From: Bacteroidales bacterium
GTDB taxonomy: Bacteria > Bacteroidota > Bacteroidia > Bacteroidales > Tenuifilaceae
NCBI GenBank assembly: GCA_025361485.1
Contig: JANYLA010000084.1
Location: 1 to 56,896, forward strand
Reading direction: 5' to 3'
Length of the DNA: 56,896 bases
Each line of letters starts with the position of its first letter. Within the stretch, counting starts at the first letter, position 1. The notes below the pieces were generated by a model. The model did not search any database and was not told the DNA's origin. It saw only the letters and a list, made by a program, of their open reading frames with translations. This document shows positions 8,767 through 16,769 of this stretch, one piece after another. Made by a program: the position numbers and the translations under genes.

Positions 8767-9459
8767 ATGAAACAACATATTAACATATTTATCATTTCGT
8801 TACTGATATTTACACTATTGGGTTGTAATGGTAAGCGATTCAAAAAAACTTTTGATGAGGGCACTATCGAATACGACATTAAGTTTGAAGGTAACGATCA
8901 AGCAAAGATTAATACCAGTATGCTCCCAAGCAAAATAACAGTTAAGTTTCGCGATAATAATATTTCAAATAAAATAGGAGGTCTTTTAGGCAGTGTAAAC
9001 ATGACGTTTATAAAAAACATCGACGATAAAAGCCTTATTGTTCTTGTTAATATCTGGAGTAAAAAATTATTTTTTCAGGATTCATTGCTTAAACAAAATT
9101 TACCGAACGCTTACGCCGGAATGCCTGCTATTTGGATTGAAAAAAACAACGAGGTCATTCAATTTAATGGGTATAATTGCATGAAAGCGATTGCCCATTA
9201 CAAGGACTCTTCCAATTATTCCTTTGATATACTTTACACCAAAGAAATAAACATTGCAAATCCAAATGCTAATACTCCCTTTGAGCTAATTGATGGAGTT
9301 ATGCTGAAGTTCAGCATCAAACTGAATAAGTATCTTATGAATATTTCATCAACATCAATCAAGGCTGAACATATTTCGATGGATGAATTCAAAGTACCTG
9401 CAGGCTATGAAAAAGTCTCGAAAAGAACCATTGAAGATCTCGTTTCCTTAATGCAATAG
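8767..9459 (+). CDS. Putative lipoprotein of unknown function
   Basis: The protein is 230 residues from MKQHINIFIISLL. A longer in-frame start at 8689 uses GTG and buries the signal peptide, so I rejected it. A lipobox ending LLGC places the lipid-bearing Cys at about residue 19. The mature part is rich in beta strands and begins FDEGTIEYDIKFEG, which resembles the DUF4412-type/LolA-like folds seen in Bacteroidota lipoproteins. That resemblance is weak and I assign no function. The gene lies 99 bases before ftsK and could share its transcript. Confidence 0.7.
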   Translation: MKQHINIFIISLLIFTLLGCNGKRFKKTFDEGTIEYDIKFEGNDQAKINTSMLPSKITVKFRDNNISNKIGGLLGSVNMTFIKNIDDKSLIVLVNIWSKKLFFQDSLLKQNLPNAYAGMPAIWIEKNNEVIQFNGYNCMKAIAHYKDSSNYSFDILYTKEINIANPNANTPFELIDGVMLKFSIKLNKYLMNISSTSIKAEHISMDEFKVPAGYEKVSKRTIEDLVSLMQ

Positions 9460-9558
9460 CAAACTCTTTACTCTATTCCTATTACAAAATCAGAATAATT
9501 CTATTACTTTGCAATCGGATTAATAACCCACTTAAAATTACCTGCATAACGTGTAATA

Positions 9559-12087
9559 ATGGCCAAACAAGAAGAAAAATCTAACAACAAAAAGGCTGAG
9601 CCAGAGATTCAAAAAAAATCATTCTTTAAAGATGAGCGTGTACGGTTCACGGCAGGTGTGTTCACCGTTTTTCTTGCAATATACTTAACTATAGCTTTTG
9701 TATCGTACCTTTTCACATGGCAAGTAGATCAAAGCTTTGAATGGCAAAATATCTTTTCGGGCTCAGATACTCGGGTTGAAAATTGGACAGGTAAAATTGG
9801 TGCATCATTTTCAGTTCAATTTATGAACCGTTGGTTCGGTGTATCATCGTTTAGCATCCCATTTTTAATCGGATTACTAGGTTTACGTTTACTAAAAACG
9901 AGACCCCTCCCATTTCGCAAAACTACTTTCAAACTATTAATTGGAACTGTTCTCCTATCTCTTATACTTGGTTTTATATTTAGAACAACCGGCGGATTTC
10001 TGGGGAGTGGTTTAGGTGGAGCCCATGGATTATTTATTTCAACCTGGATTTCAGCACTTGTAGGTAAAGTCGGTACGGCCTTTCTTCTTTCGCTTTGCAC
10101 AATAGCATTTATTATTTATGTAAGTCCCAATTCAATTCATTGGTTCAATCGAATATTTGGAGAAATAATCCTGCTTTTCAAATCGAAGCAACCTGAAACA
10201 ACCGAGCTTGAATCGGAATCAAAGTCAAATACCATAAAGAAAACGACTGTCATAAATAATAAAGGGGAAATCATTGATGAATCGACAGAAAATATTGATG
10301 ATGAACCGATTGAACATATAGTTACTACTGCTCATCAGGTTGTTGAAGATAAACTTCTCGATGAATCGACCGATGATATTATTGAAGAGGATGAAATTGA
10401 TGAAGTCGAGTCCGATTTAGAAGAAATTGAGCTTGATGCGAGTGCGGACGAAAGTTCAAACTCCATCCACCAGATACAAGCAGTTATAGCACCTGACAGG
10501 GAAGGAGATGTTGAACTAACCATTGAATCTATACAAGAAGTTGAGGCGAATGGAGCGTCAATAGATAAGCTGGAACTCTACGATCCGACACTAGAACTAT
10601 CGACCTATCAAAGGCCCCCAATCGAAATCCTTGAGGAGTACAAGAATCAATCGTCACCTGTTACTAATGAAGAGTTAATAGCTAACAAGAATAAGATAGT
10701 TGAAACCCTTGCAAACTACAAAATTCAGATTGATAAGATTAAGGCAACCATTGGGCCAACAGTAACACTTTATGAAATCGTTCCTGCTCCAGGTGTGCGA
10801 ATCAGCAAGATTAAAAACCTCGAAGATGATATAGCCTTAAGCCTTGCAGCATTGGGTATTCGAATTATTGCACCAATTCCAGGTCGCGGCACCATTGGTA
10901 TTGAAGTACCAAACCTAAAACCTGAAATAGTATCGATGTACTCAATCCTTAAATCGGCTAAATTTCAGGAAACCAAGTTTGAATTACCCATTGTATTGGG
11001 GAAAACCATATCGAACGAAACATTTATTCTCGATTTAACCAAACTACCTCACCTCTTAGTTGCAGGAGCAACAGGACAAGGTAAATCAGTTGGTTTGAAT
11101 GCAATTATCACCTCTCTTCTTTACAAAAAACATCCATCACAGCTGAAATTTGTCCTAGTGGATCCAAAGAAGGTTGAGTTAACTCTATACACCAGACTTG
11201 AACGTCACTTCCTTGCAAAACTTCCCGATTCAGAGGAGGCTATTATTACCGATACGCAAAAGGTAATCTACACGCTAAATTCATTATGTATCGAGATGGA
11301 TCAGCGTTACGAACTACTTAAATTAGCCCAAGTAAGAAATATCAAGGAGTACAATGATAAATTTACTGCTCGCAGGCTAAACCCAAATAAAGGGCATAAA
11401 TATTTACCATATATAGTAGTTGTTATCGATGAGTTTGCAGATCTAATTATGACTGCTGGCAGAGAGGTTGAAACCCCACTTGCTCGACTAGCGCAGCTTG
11501 CACGAGCCATAGGTATTCATCTAATCATTGCTACTCAGCGTCCTTCAATAAATATCATTACAGGAATAATTAAAGCAAATTTTCCTGCACGTATCGCATT
11601 CCGAGTTTCATCAATGATCGATTCACGAACAATTCTCGATCATCCAGGAGCCAACCAGCTCATTGGACGAGGCGATATGCTTGTTTCAACGGGTAGCGAC
11701 ATGGTGCGAGTTCAATGCGCTTTTGTTGACATCCCAGAACTCGAGCGATTAACAGACTTTATCAGTAATCAGCGTGGTTATTCTACAGCTTTCTTGCTTC
11801 CCGAATATGCTCCTGAATCGGGTGAGGAAACTTTTGAGGTTGATCTTCGTAAACGAGACGATCTGTTCGATGATGCAGCTAAATTAGTGGTCCAGTACCA
11901 ACAAGGCTCAACATCGCTGATACAGCGAAAATTTTCGATTGGTTACAATCGTGCAGGTAGAATTATTGATCAGCTCGAAGCTGCAGGTGTTGTTGGGCCC
12001 TTCGAAGGCAGTAAAGCTCGACAGGTTCTTATTACCGACGAAGTATCGCTTGATCAAATTATAAATAACTTGAAAAATCAACAATAA
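9559..12087 (+). CDS. ftsK: DNA translocase FtsK/SpoIIIE
   Basis: The 842-residue protein has four N-terminal membrane segments (about 30-55, 95-110, 122-142 and 160-190). An acidic, Ser/Glu/Asp-rich linker follows (about 205-330), then the FtsK alpha/beta motor. Walker A is GATGQGKSV (503-511) and Walker B is VVVIDEFADLI (about 618-628). The C-terminal gamma domain (about 780-842) is a winged helix with RKFSIGYNRAGRIIDQLEAAG, the part that reads polar DNA motifs. It pumps chromosome ends across the division septum and activates XerCD recombination at dif. The gene is 11 bases before lolA, an arrangement I recall as frequent in Bacteroidota. Confidence 0.97.
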   Translation: MAKQEEKSNNKKAEPEIQKKSFFKDERVRFTAGVFTVFLAIYLTIAFVSYLFTWQVDQSFEWQNIFSGSDTRVENWTGKIGASFSVQFMNRWFGVSSFSIPFLIGLLGLRLLKTRPLPFRKTTFKLLIGTVLLSLILGFIFRTTGGFLGSGLGGAHGLFISTWISALVGKVGTAFLLSLCTIAFIIYVSPNSIHWFNRIFGEIILLFKSKQPETTELESESKSNTIKKTTVINNKGEIIDESTENIDDEPIEHIVTTAHQVVEDKLLDESTDDIIEEDEIDEVESDLEEIELDASADESSNSIHQIQAVIAPDREGDVELTIESIQEVEANGASIDKLELYDPTLELSTYQRPPIEILEEYKNQSSPVTNEELIANKNKIVETLANYKIQIDKIKATIGPTVTLYEIVPAPGVRISKIKNLEDDIALSLAALGIRIIAPIPGRGTIGIEVPNLKPEIVSMYSILKSAKFQETKFELPIVLGKTISNETFILDLTKLPHLLVAGATGQGKSVGLNAIITSLLYKKHPSQLKFVLVDPKKVELTLYTRLERHFLAKLPDSEEAIITDTQKVIYTLNSLCIEMDQRYELLKLAQVRNIKEYNDKFTARRLNPNKGHKYLPYIVVVIDEFADLIMTAGREVETPLARLAQLARAIGIHLIIATQRPSINIITGIIKANFPARIAFRVSSMIDSRTILDHPGANQLIGRGDMLVSTGSDMVRVQCAFVDIPELERLTDFISNQRGYSTAFLLPEYAPESGEETFEVDLRKRDDLFDDAAKLVVQYQQGSTSLIQRKFSIGYNRAGRIIDQLEAAGVVGPFEGSKARQVLITDEVSLDQIINNLKNQQ

Positions 12088-12098
12088 CATTAATTATA

Positions 12099-12746
12099 AT
12101 GAAGAAAATTGGATTATTTCTAGTGAGTGTTTGCTTTTCCATTGCAATTTTTGCTCAAAGTGCTCCTCTAGGAAAAGATGTAGTAAACAGTTTTAGCACC
12201 AAGATGCAAAACTTAACTTCCCTTTCGGCTAAATTCTCATTTACACTGGAGAATTTGAAGGAAAAAATAACTGATACCCACGAGGGCGATATAGTTGTAA
12301 AAGGGAAAAGGTATAATCTTGGATTAATGGGTATGGAAGCATTTTATGATGGTAAAACCAAGTGGCAGTTCAATAAAGAGGCCAATGAAGTTACTATCTC
12401 TGAACCAAAAATTTTAGAAGGCGGTTTTTTTGACGACCCTACTAAACTATTCAAGGATTATGAAAAGAACTTCAAATCGAAATTCATTGGTGAGAAAAAC
12501 GAGAAGGGAAGAAATATTTATGAGTTGGAACTCTACCCCATCGATTTGAAAACACCTTACTCTAAGCTAAACCTTAAGTTTGATAAGAAAACCCTTGAAC
12601 CAGTTCAAATCAAATATCAAGGCAAGGATGGGAATAACTATATTATTAAAGTAAAAATGTTCCGATCAAATGTTCCTGTCAGGGATGAGAAATTCTTTTT
12701 TGACCCTAAGAAGCACAAAGGAATTGAGATTATTGATATGAGATAG
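12099..12746 (+). CDS. lolA: LolA-like outer-membrane lipoprotein carrier
   Basis: The 215-residue protein has a signal peptide (MKKIGLFLVSVCFSIAIFAQ, cleaved after about residue 20). The body shows LolA signatures: LTSLSAKFSFTLEN, MEAFYDGKTKWQFNKEANEVTISEP and a C-terminal LNLKFDKKTLEPVQIKYQ. Family members ferry lipoproteins through the periplasm from the inner-membrane LolCDE complex to the outer membrane. A related role in lipid transport is possible, because Bacteroidota encode several LolA-fold proteins and lack LolB. It is probably cotranscribed with ftsK. A very long terminator hairpin begins 31 bases after the stop. Confidence 0.85.
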   Translation: MKKIGLFLVSVCFSIAIFAQSAPLGKDVVNSFSTKMQNLTSLSAKFSFTLENLKEKITDTHEGDIVVKGKRYNLGLMGMEAFYDGKTKWQFNKEANEVTISEPKILEGGFFDDPTKLFKDYEKNFKSKFIGEKNEKGRNIYELELYPIDLKTPYSKLNLKFDKKTLEPVQIKYQGKDGNNYIIKVKMFRSNVPVRDEKFFFDPKKHKGIEIIDMR

Positions 12747-12776
12747 TACCATTAGTTGACAGTTGTTTGTTGACCG

Positions 12777-12833
12777 TTAACAAAAGCAAAGCGTTCCGAA
12801 CTTAATAAGTTCGGAACGCTTTGCTTTTGTTAA
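12777..12833. terminator. Very long bidirectional terminator
   Basis: A perfect 27-bp stem (12777-12803 with 12807-12833) closes a 3-base loop (AAT). It fills the gap between the convergent lolA and pgpH-like genes and reaches to 4 bases from the latter's stop. It is far longer than most intrinsic terminators. Confidence 0.85.
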
Positions 12834-12837
12834 TATC

Positions 12838-14979
12838 CTACAATTTATCTTCAGGATACTCAACCCTCGAATGATATATATTCTGTAGTTTCCTTTTAAA
12901 AACCGATTTAACAGTAGTAATATCCTTAAAAGTAATATTTGCATCGTTGAACTGATCCTCTGCCTGAAGGTTATCAATGATTCTATCAACCAGCTCATCG
13001 ATTGCTTGTAAAGTAATCTTCTTAAAGCTGCGTGAAGCTGCTTCAACCGAGTCGGCCATCATAAGCACAACCGTTTCTTTACTATTTGGGTTTGGTCCCG
13101 GGTAAATAAACCTAAGATCATCTTCAATAGTCTCTGTGAATTTATCCTTATGCAAACGATAAAAATATTTTACCTTATTGGTTCCATGGTGCATTCGAAT
13201 GAAATCGATTAACTGATCGGGAAGTTTATTTTTTCGTGCAATCTGAACACCTTCAGTAACATGCTTTATAATAATTGCAGCACTCTCCTCATAATCAATA
13301 TTCTGATGAGGATTAAAATCAGTTGGCTGGTTTTCAATAAAATAGAACGGATTATTCATCTTTCCAATATCATGATACAAAGCGCCGGCTCTAACCAATA
13401 GTGGGTTTCCGCCTATTTTGTAAACTGCTGCTTCAGCAAGGTTAGCAACTTGTAATGAGTGCTGGAACGTGCCCGGGGCAACCTCGGCAAGTTTTCGAAG
13501 TAAATCCTGATTAGTATCAGAAAGTTCGATAAGGCTAGCATCGGAAAGAAATCCGAAAATTTTCTCAATCAGGTAAACCAGCTGGTAGAGAGCAAGTAAA
13601 AGCAAGGCATTTACGGCAAACCAAGCAAGGGTGAACCAATTAACAGCAATAAGAGTGCCTTCTTGAACTATTACCAAACTTAAATAAACAGCCAAATAGG
13701 AAATGAGCACCAAAAAAACAGTGTAAAAAAGATTTCCACTTCGATATAAGTTGGTAAGACTTGCAATTGCAACAACGCCTGCAACAAAGTTAATAAGTAC
13801 AAATTCATACCCGTTTGGCGCAAAAAAACCGATTAAGAAGATGGTAACAAGATGTATGAACAAGGCAAGTCGCGCATCATAAAAAGCACGAATAAAGATT
13901 GGAACAATAGCAAAAGGCACTACGTAGATACTTATGGAGTTGCTCCTTAGAACGAATGAAGATAGAATAACAATAAATGAAATAAGAAGAAGTATGAAAA
14001 GAATTTTTGAATCAACCGATAATATATCAGTCCTAAAGTTGAGGAGAAATAGGTAAAGCATAAAAAACAGGATCGCAACGATGAGGAATTGACCAATTAA
14101 GACAGGAAAACCGCTCTCCTGCCCCAATCTTCTTTCGTATTCTTTCTTAAGCGATTCAATCACTTGATACTTATCTCCCTTAATCACCTCTTCATGAGAA
14201 ATAACACGTTCACCCGCCTGCACCATCCCTTTGGTTAGCGAAACATTAGTAAGTATATCACGTTTCACCTTATCAGTTGTTCTCTCATCGAATAGTAGAT
14301 TTGGGCTAATGATTTTACTAAAACCAAACTTTTGCCAAAACTGAGATAATAATGGACCATCCGTTTCTGCGGCTTGGTTAATCTTTTGCTGAATATATTC
14401 AATCGCTTTGGGCAGTGTAAAAACCTCACCAATCTCAGTATCTACGGCTTTGCTATTTACAAGCAGAGTAATACTAAGCGATGGTTGTGATGATATGGTT
14501 AGTAGATCTGATGGGTCAATTACTCCCTTTTCGTAGACAAGCCTTATTTCACGTTGAATAATAGTCTCATACTTCAATTTCAGGGCTGATTGTCCTTGCT
14601 TTAGCTTTAAATTGCTTTGTAAGATTTTATGATCTTCAGTCAAATAATTGGCTTGAAACGAATTCCACTCCCTGCTATAATCCGACTGAAATTGTGTAAT
14701 AGCAGTATTTAAGACTGTTGCATCAAGATTAAAGAATGGTTTAAAATCTTTTAGAATAAAACTCCTCTCCTCAAATAGTTCGGCTTCGGTTTTATAAATC
14801 GGGAAATCGAATGGAGCAATTAAATCCTCATGCATCCAAGGTTTTCCCTTTTGAAATTCATACTTAAACTTACCCTGTCGAGGTAGAAAAGAAATAATTA
14901 CGATTATGGCTATCAGAAAATAAAAAAATCTGAACAATGCACGATAGTAAAACTGGAAAAAACGGTATATCTTTCTCAT
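12838..14979 (-). CDS. 7TM-HD phosphohydrolase, PgpH-like
   Basis: The 713-residue protein has an N-terminal membrane anchor (about 10-32), a large extracytoplasmic 7TMR-HDED-type domain (about 40-280), then seven membrane helices (about 290-480). A cytoplasmic HD domain (about 500-690) follows, with HSLQVANLAEAA and the metal-binding pair His536-Asp537 in LYHDIGKM. Family knowledge: PgpH-type proteins hydrolyse cyclic di-AMP. Bacteroidota homologues are usually annotated only as HDIG-domain proteins, so the substrate here is inferred. No diadenylate cyclase is in the window. It converges on ftsK-lolA and diverges from the NlpC gene. Confidence 0.88.
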   Translation of the reverse strand: MRKIYRFFQFYYRALFRFFYFLIAIIVIISFLPRQGKFKYEFQKGKPWMHEDLIAPFDFPIYKTEAELFEERSFILKDFKPFFNLDATVLNTAITQFQSDYSREWNSFQANYLTEDHKILQSNLKLKQGQSALKLKYETIIQREIRLVYEKGVIDPSDLLTISSQPSLSITLLVNSKAVDTEIGEVFTLPKAIEYIQQKINQAAETDGPLLSQFWQKFGFSKIISPNLLFDERTTDKVKRDILTNVSLTKGMVQAGERVISHEEVIKGDKYQVIESLKKEYERRLGQESGFPVLIGQFLIVAILFFMLYLFLLNFRTDILSVDSKILFILLLISFIVILSSFVLRSNSISIYVVPFAIVPIFIRAFYDARLALFIHLVTIFLIGFFAPNGYEFVLINFVAGVVAIASLTNLYRSGNLFYTVFLVLISYLAVYLSLVIVQEGTLIAVNWFTLAWFAVNALLLLALYQLVYLIEKIFGFLSDASLIELSDTNQDLLRKLAEVAPGTFQHSLQVANLAEAAVYKIGGNPLLVRAGALYHDIGKMNNPFYFIENQPTDFNPHQNIDYEESAAIIIKHVTEGVQIARKNKLPDQLIDFIRMHHGTNKVKYFYRLHKDKFTETIEDDLRFIYPGPNPNSKETVVLMMADSVEAASRSFKKITLQAIDELVDRIIDNLQAEDQFNDANITFKDITTVKSVFKRKLQNIYHSRVEYPEDKL

Positions 14980-15010
14980 CAGGAAATTTTGTGATCAATG
15001 ATATTTAGAC

Positions 15011-15102
15011 TTGCATAGCAAATGTAACAACTTTTACAATAATTTGTTTGAATGCCTTTGTTAAACAACAGAATTGCAATATATAGTTGCACATATGTGC
15101 AA
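15011..15102. promoter_or_regulatory. Cluster of TTGC/GCAA dyads
   Basis: Three short dyads share TTGC/GCAA halves: TTGCATAGCAA (15011-15021), ATTGCAAT (15073-15080) and the perfect 16-bp palindrome TTGCACATATGTGCAA (15087-15102). A longer-range inverted pair, AATGCCTT (15051-15058) and AAGGCATT (15111-15118), brackets the last two. The region lies between the divergent pgpH-like and NlpC genes. It looks like an operator region; the regulator is unknown. Confidence 0.45.
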
Positions 15103-15185
15103 TACATGCGAAGGCATTATCGAATTCTTGTATCTTTGATTTTACTTTGAAATTTCAACCAAAGCAATTTTTATCCATTTATAAA

Positions 15186-15217
15186 TTGTAATAAGATATT
15201 TGCAGTTCGTATTTTTG
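15186..15217 (+). promoter_or_regulatory. Candidate promoter of the NlpC/P60 gene
   Basis: TTG (15186-15188) and TATTTTTG (15210-15217) are 21 bases apart, matching the Bacteroidota -33/-7 pattern. The -7 box is 29 bases before the ATG. Confidence 0.5.
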
Positions 15218-15246
15218 CATTAATTTAGTTTTATATCAAACGTATA

Positions 15247-16017
15247 ATGAACACAGGAATTGTCAACCAAAGCTTAGTAGCAGTTAGGCGAGAGCCATCA
15301 GAAAGTAGCGAGATGATTAACCAACTCCTTTTTGGTGAAACATTCACAATTATTGAAGGTTATAAAAATTGGCTAAGAATTATCAGCATTAATGACACCT
15401 ACGAGGGTTGGCTCGATTCGAAACTTACTGATACGATTACGGATGAAGTTGCAGATAGCCATATAACGCCAATAATACCAAACACACTATTTTCCGCTAA
15501 AAGAGACGGAGGTAAATACCCAATAAGGCTTTGTCCGGGTTCGTCGATATATGGCTATAAAAATGGCCTTTTTATTGCTGGTAACAATTCATATCAAAGC
15601 ATCGATAATCCATTTGCTGAAACAAAGGAGAACCTAAATGATGAGATCGTACGCACTGCAAAACAATTTATAAATTCTCCTTACCTATGGGGTGGTCGTT
15701 CACCCTATGGCATCGACTGCTCAGGCTTAACTCAAGTAGTGTATAAAATAATTGGTTTAAGCATTCCTCGCGATGCAGGTCAGCAGGTTATGATCGGCGA
15801 AACGGTGAATTTCATCAACATGGTTCAACCTGGCGATTTAGCATTCTTCGATAATGACGAAGAAATTATTACACATGTAGGAATCATTATTGATAACGGA
15901 AGAATAATCCACAGTTCAGGCTATGTTAAAGTTGAAAGCCTCGATCACCAAGGAATTTACAATTCAGAAACTCAAAAATACTCCCATAAACTAAGAGTAA
16001 TAAAGCGAATTCTTTAA
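15247..16017 (+). CDS. NlpC/P60 peptidase with SH3-like domain
   Basis: The 256-residue protein has N-terminal SH3b-like sequence (about 1-75, with GWLDSKL) and a C-terminal NlpC/P60 domain (about 130-256). Cys158 sits in GIDCSGLTQ and His210 in THVGII, the expected Cys-His pair. WGGRSPYGIDCSGL matches gamma-D-glutamyl-L-diamino-acid endopeptidases such as dipeptidyl peptidase VI/YkfC, which trim cell-wall peptides. No signal peptide is seen, so it most likely works in the cytoplasm on recycled muropeptides. It is monocistronic, with a promoter-like sequence upstream and a hairpin downstream. Confidence 0.9.
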   Translation: MNTGIVNQSLVAVRREPSESSEMINQLLFGETFTIIEGYKNWLRIISINDTYEGWLDSKLTDTITDEVADSHITPIIPNTLFSAKRDGGKYPIRLCPGSSIYGYKNGLFIAGNNSYQSIDNPFAETKENLNDEIVRTAKQFINSPYLWGGRSPYGIDCSGLTQVVYKIIGLSIPRDAGQQVMIGETVNFINMVQPGDLAFFDNDEEIITHVGIIIDNGRIIHSSGYVKVESLDHQGIYNSETQKYSHKLRVIKRIL

Positions 16018-16059
16018 TCAGATTATAAATAAATTAATCCTAAAATCAATCGATATAGA

Positions 16060-16096
16060 TTAATACCTAGCTAAAACTATTTGGTATTAAGTTTTT
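16060..16096 (+). terminator. Terminator of the NlpC/P60 gene
   Basis: TTAATACC (16060-16067) pairs with GGTATTAA (16083-16090), followed by GTTTTTG. It lies 43 bases past the stop. Confidence 0.55.
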
Positions 16097-16149
16097 GATT
16101 TTAATTAATGCGATTATTATATTTAACAAGTAATTAACATTCATTTTAA

Positions 16150-16278
16150 ATGATTAAGCATCAAATCCTCGTAATTTTCTTATGTGTAGCAGTTGTTGCT
16201 TGGGTTGCTTATACGGTAAGAGAAAAAAAGAGGACGAAAAGAAGGAATGAAAACGGTAATATTGAGGATGATATGTAG
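16150..16278 (+). CDS. Small single-span membrane peptide
   Basis: This frame encodes 42 residues: MIKHQILVIFLCVAVVAWVA is one hydrophobic helix, followed by a basic stretch (REKKRTKRR) and an acidic end (NIEDDM). The positive patch after the helix predicts an inside C-terminus. The stop codon is 2 bases before the Nudix ATG, which suggests translational coupling. I recognise no family. Support is the membrane-peptide composition, the tight spacing and the absence of any competing frame. It could still be chance, since AT-rich DNA readily yields hydrophobic peptides. Confidence 0.55.
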   Translation: MIKHQILVIFLCVAVVAWVAYTVREKKRTKRRNENGNIEDDM

Positions 16279-16280
16279 CC

Positions 16281-16718
16281 ATGGAGTATACCTACAAATA
16301 TCCTAGAATGCTAGTTACTGTTGATGCTTTAGTTTTACTAAAAGACAATTCAAACGAACATAAAATATTGCTTATCCAACGAAAAAACGAACCATTTCAA
16401 GGATTTTATGCTTTGCCTGGTGGGTTTGTAGAAATGAACGAAACGCTAAAAGATGCAGCAACTCGTGAACTATTTGAAGAAACAGGATTAGCAGGAGTTG
16501 AATTAACTCAACTCTCGGCATTCGATTCAATTCATAGAGACCCAAGAGATCGAAATATCTGTATTGCATTTTACGGATTCACAACACCTAAAAACTCAGC
16601 GATTGAAGGTGGTGATGATGCTGAAAACGCTGAATGGTTTAGCCTAAACAAACTTCCACCTCTTGCGTTCGACCATACAGATATAATTCAATTAGCAAGG
16701 GGTAAACTTGACTTTTAA
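16281..16718 (+). CDS. Nudix hydrolase
   Basis: The 145-residue protein has a complete Nudix box: Gly48, Glu54, Arg62-Glu63, Glu66-Glu67 and Gly69, in the order G-x5-E-x7-R-E-U-x-E-E-x-G-U. The acidic residues bind Mg2+ or Mn2+ for cleavage of a nucleoside diphosphate linked to another group. LPGGFVEMNET and FYGFTTP resemble the ADP-ribose pyrophosphatase/NUDT-like group, but the substrate cannot be fixed from sequence. The gene starts 2 bases after the small membrane peptide, so the two are probably translated together. Confidence 0.92.
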   Translation: MEYTYKYPRMLVTVDALVLLKDNSNEHKILLIQRKNEPFQGFYALPGGFVEMNETLKDAATRELFEETGLAGVELTQLSAFDSIHRDPRDRNICIAFYGFTTPKNSAIEGGDDAENAEWFSLNKLPPLAFDHTDIIQLARGKLDF

Positions 16719-16768
16719 CATTCGTCATTCCTAATTGCTAATACCTAACTCCTATTGCCAATTGCCTA
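16719..16768. repeat. Low-complexity quasi-repeat
   Basis: Degenerate short words built on ATTCCTAATT, AATTGC and ATTGCC fill the gap between the Nudix stop and the cysN stop. Similar AT/C-rich stretches recur at 38731-38760 and 49555-49583. Confidence 0.5.
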
Positions 16769-16769
16769 G

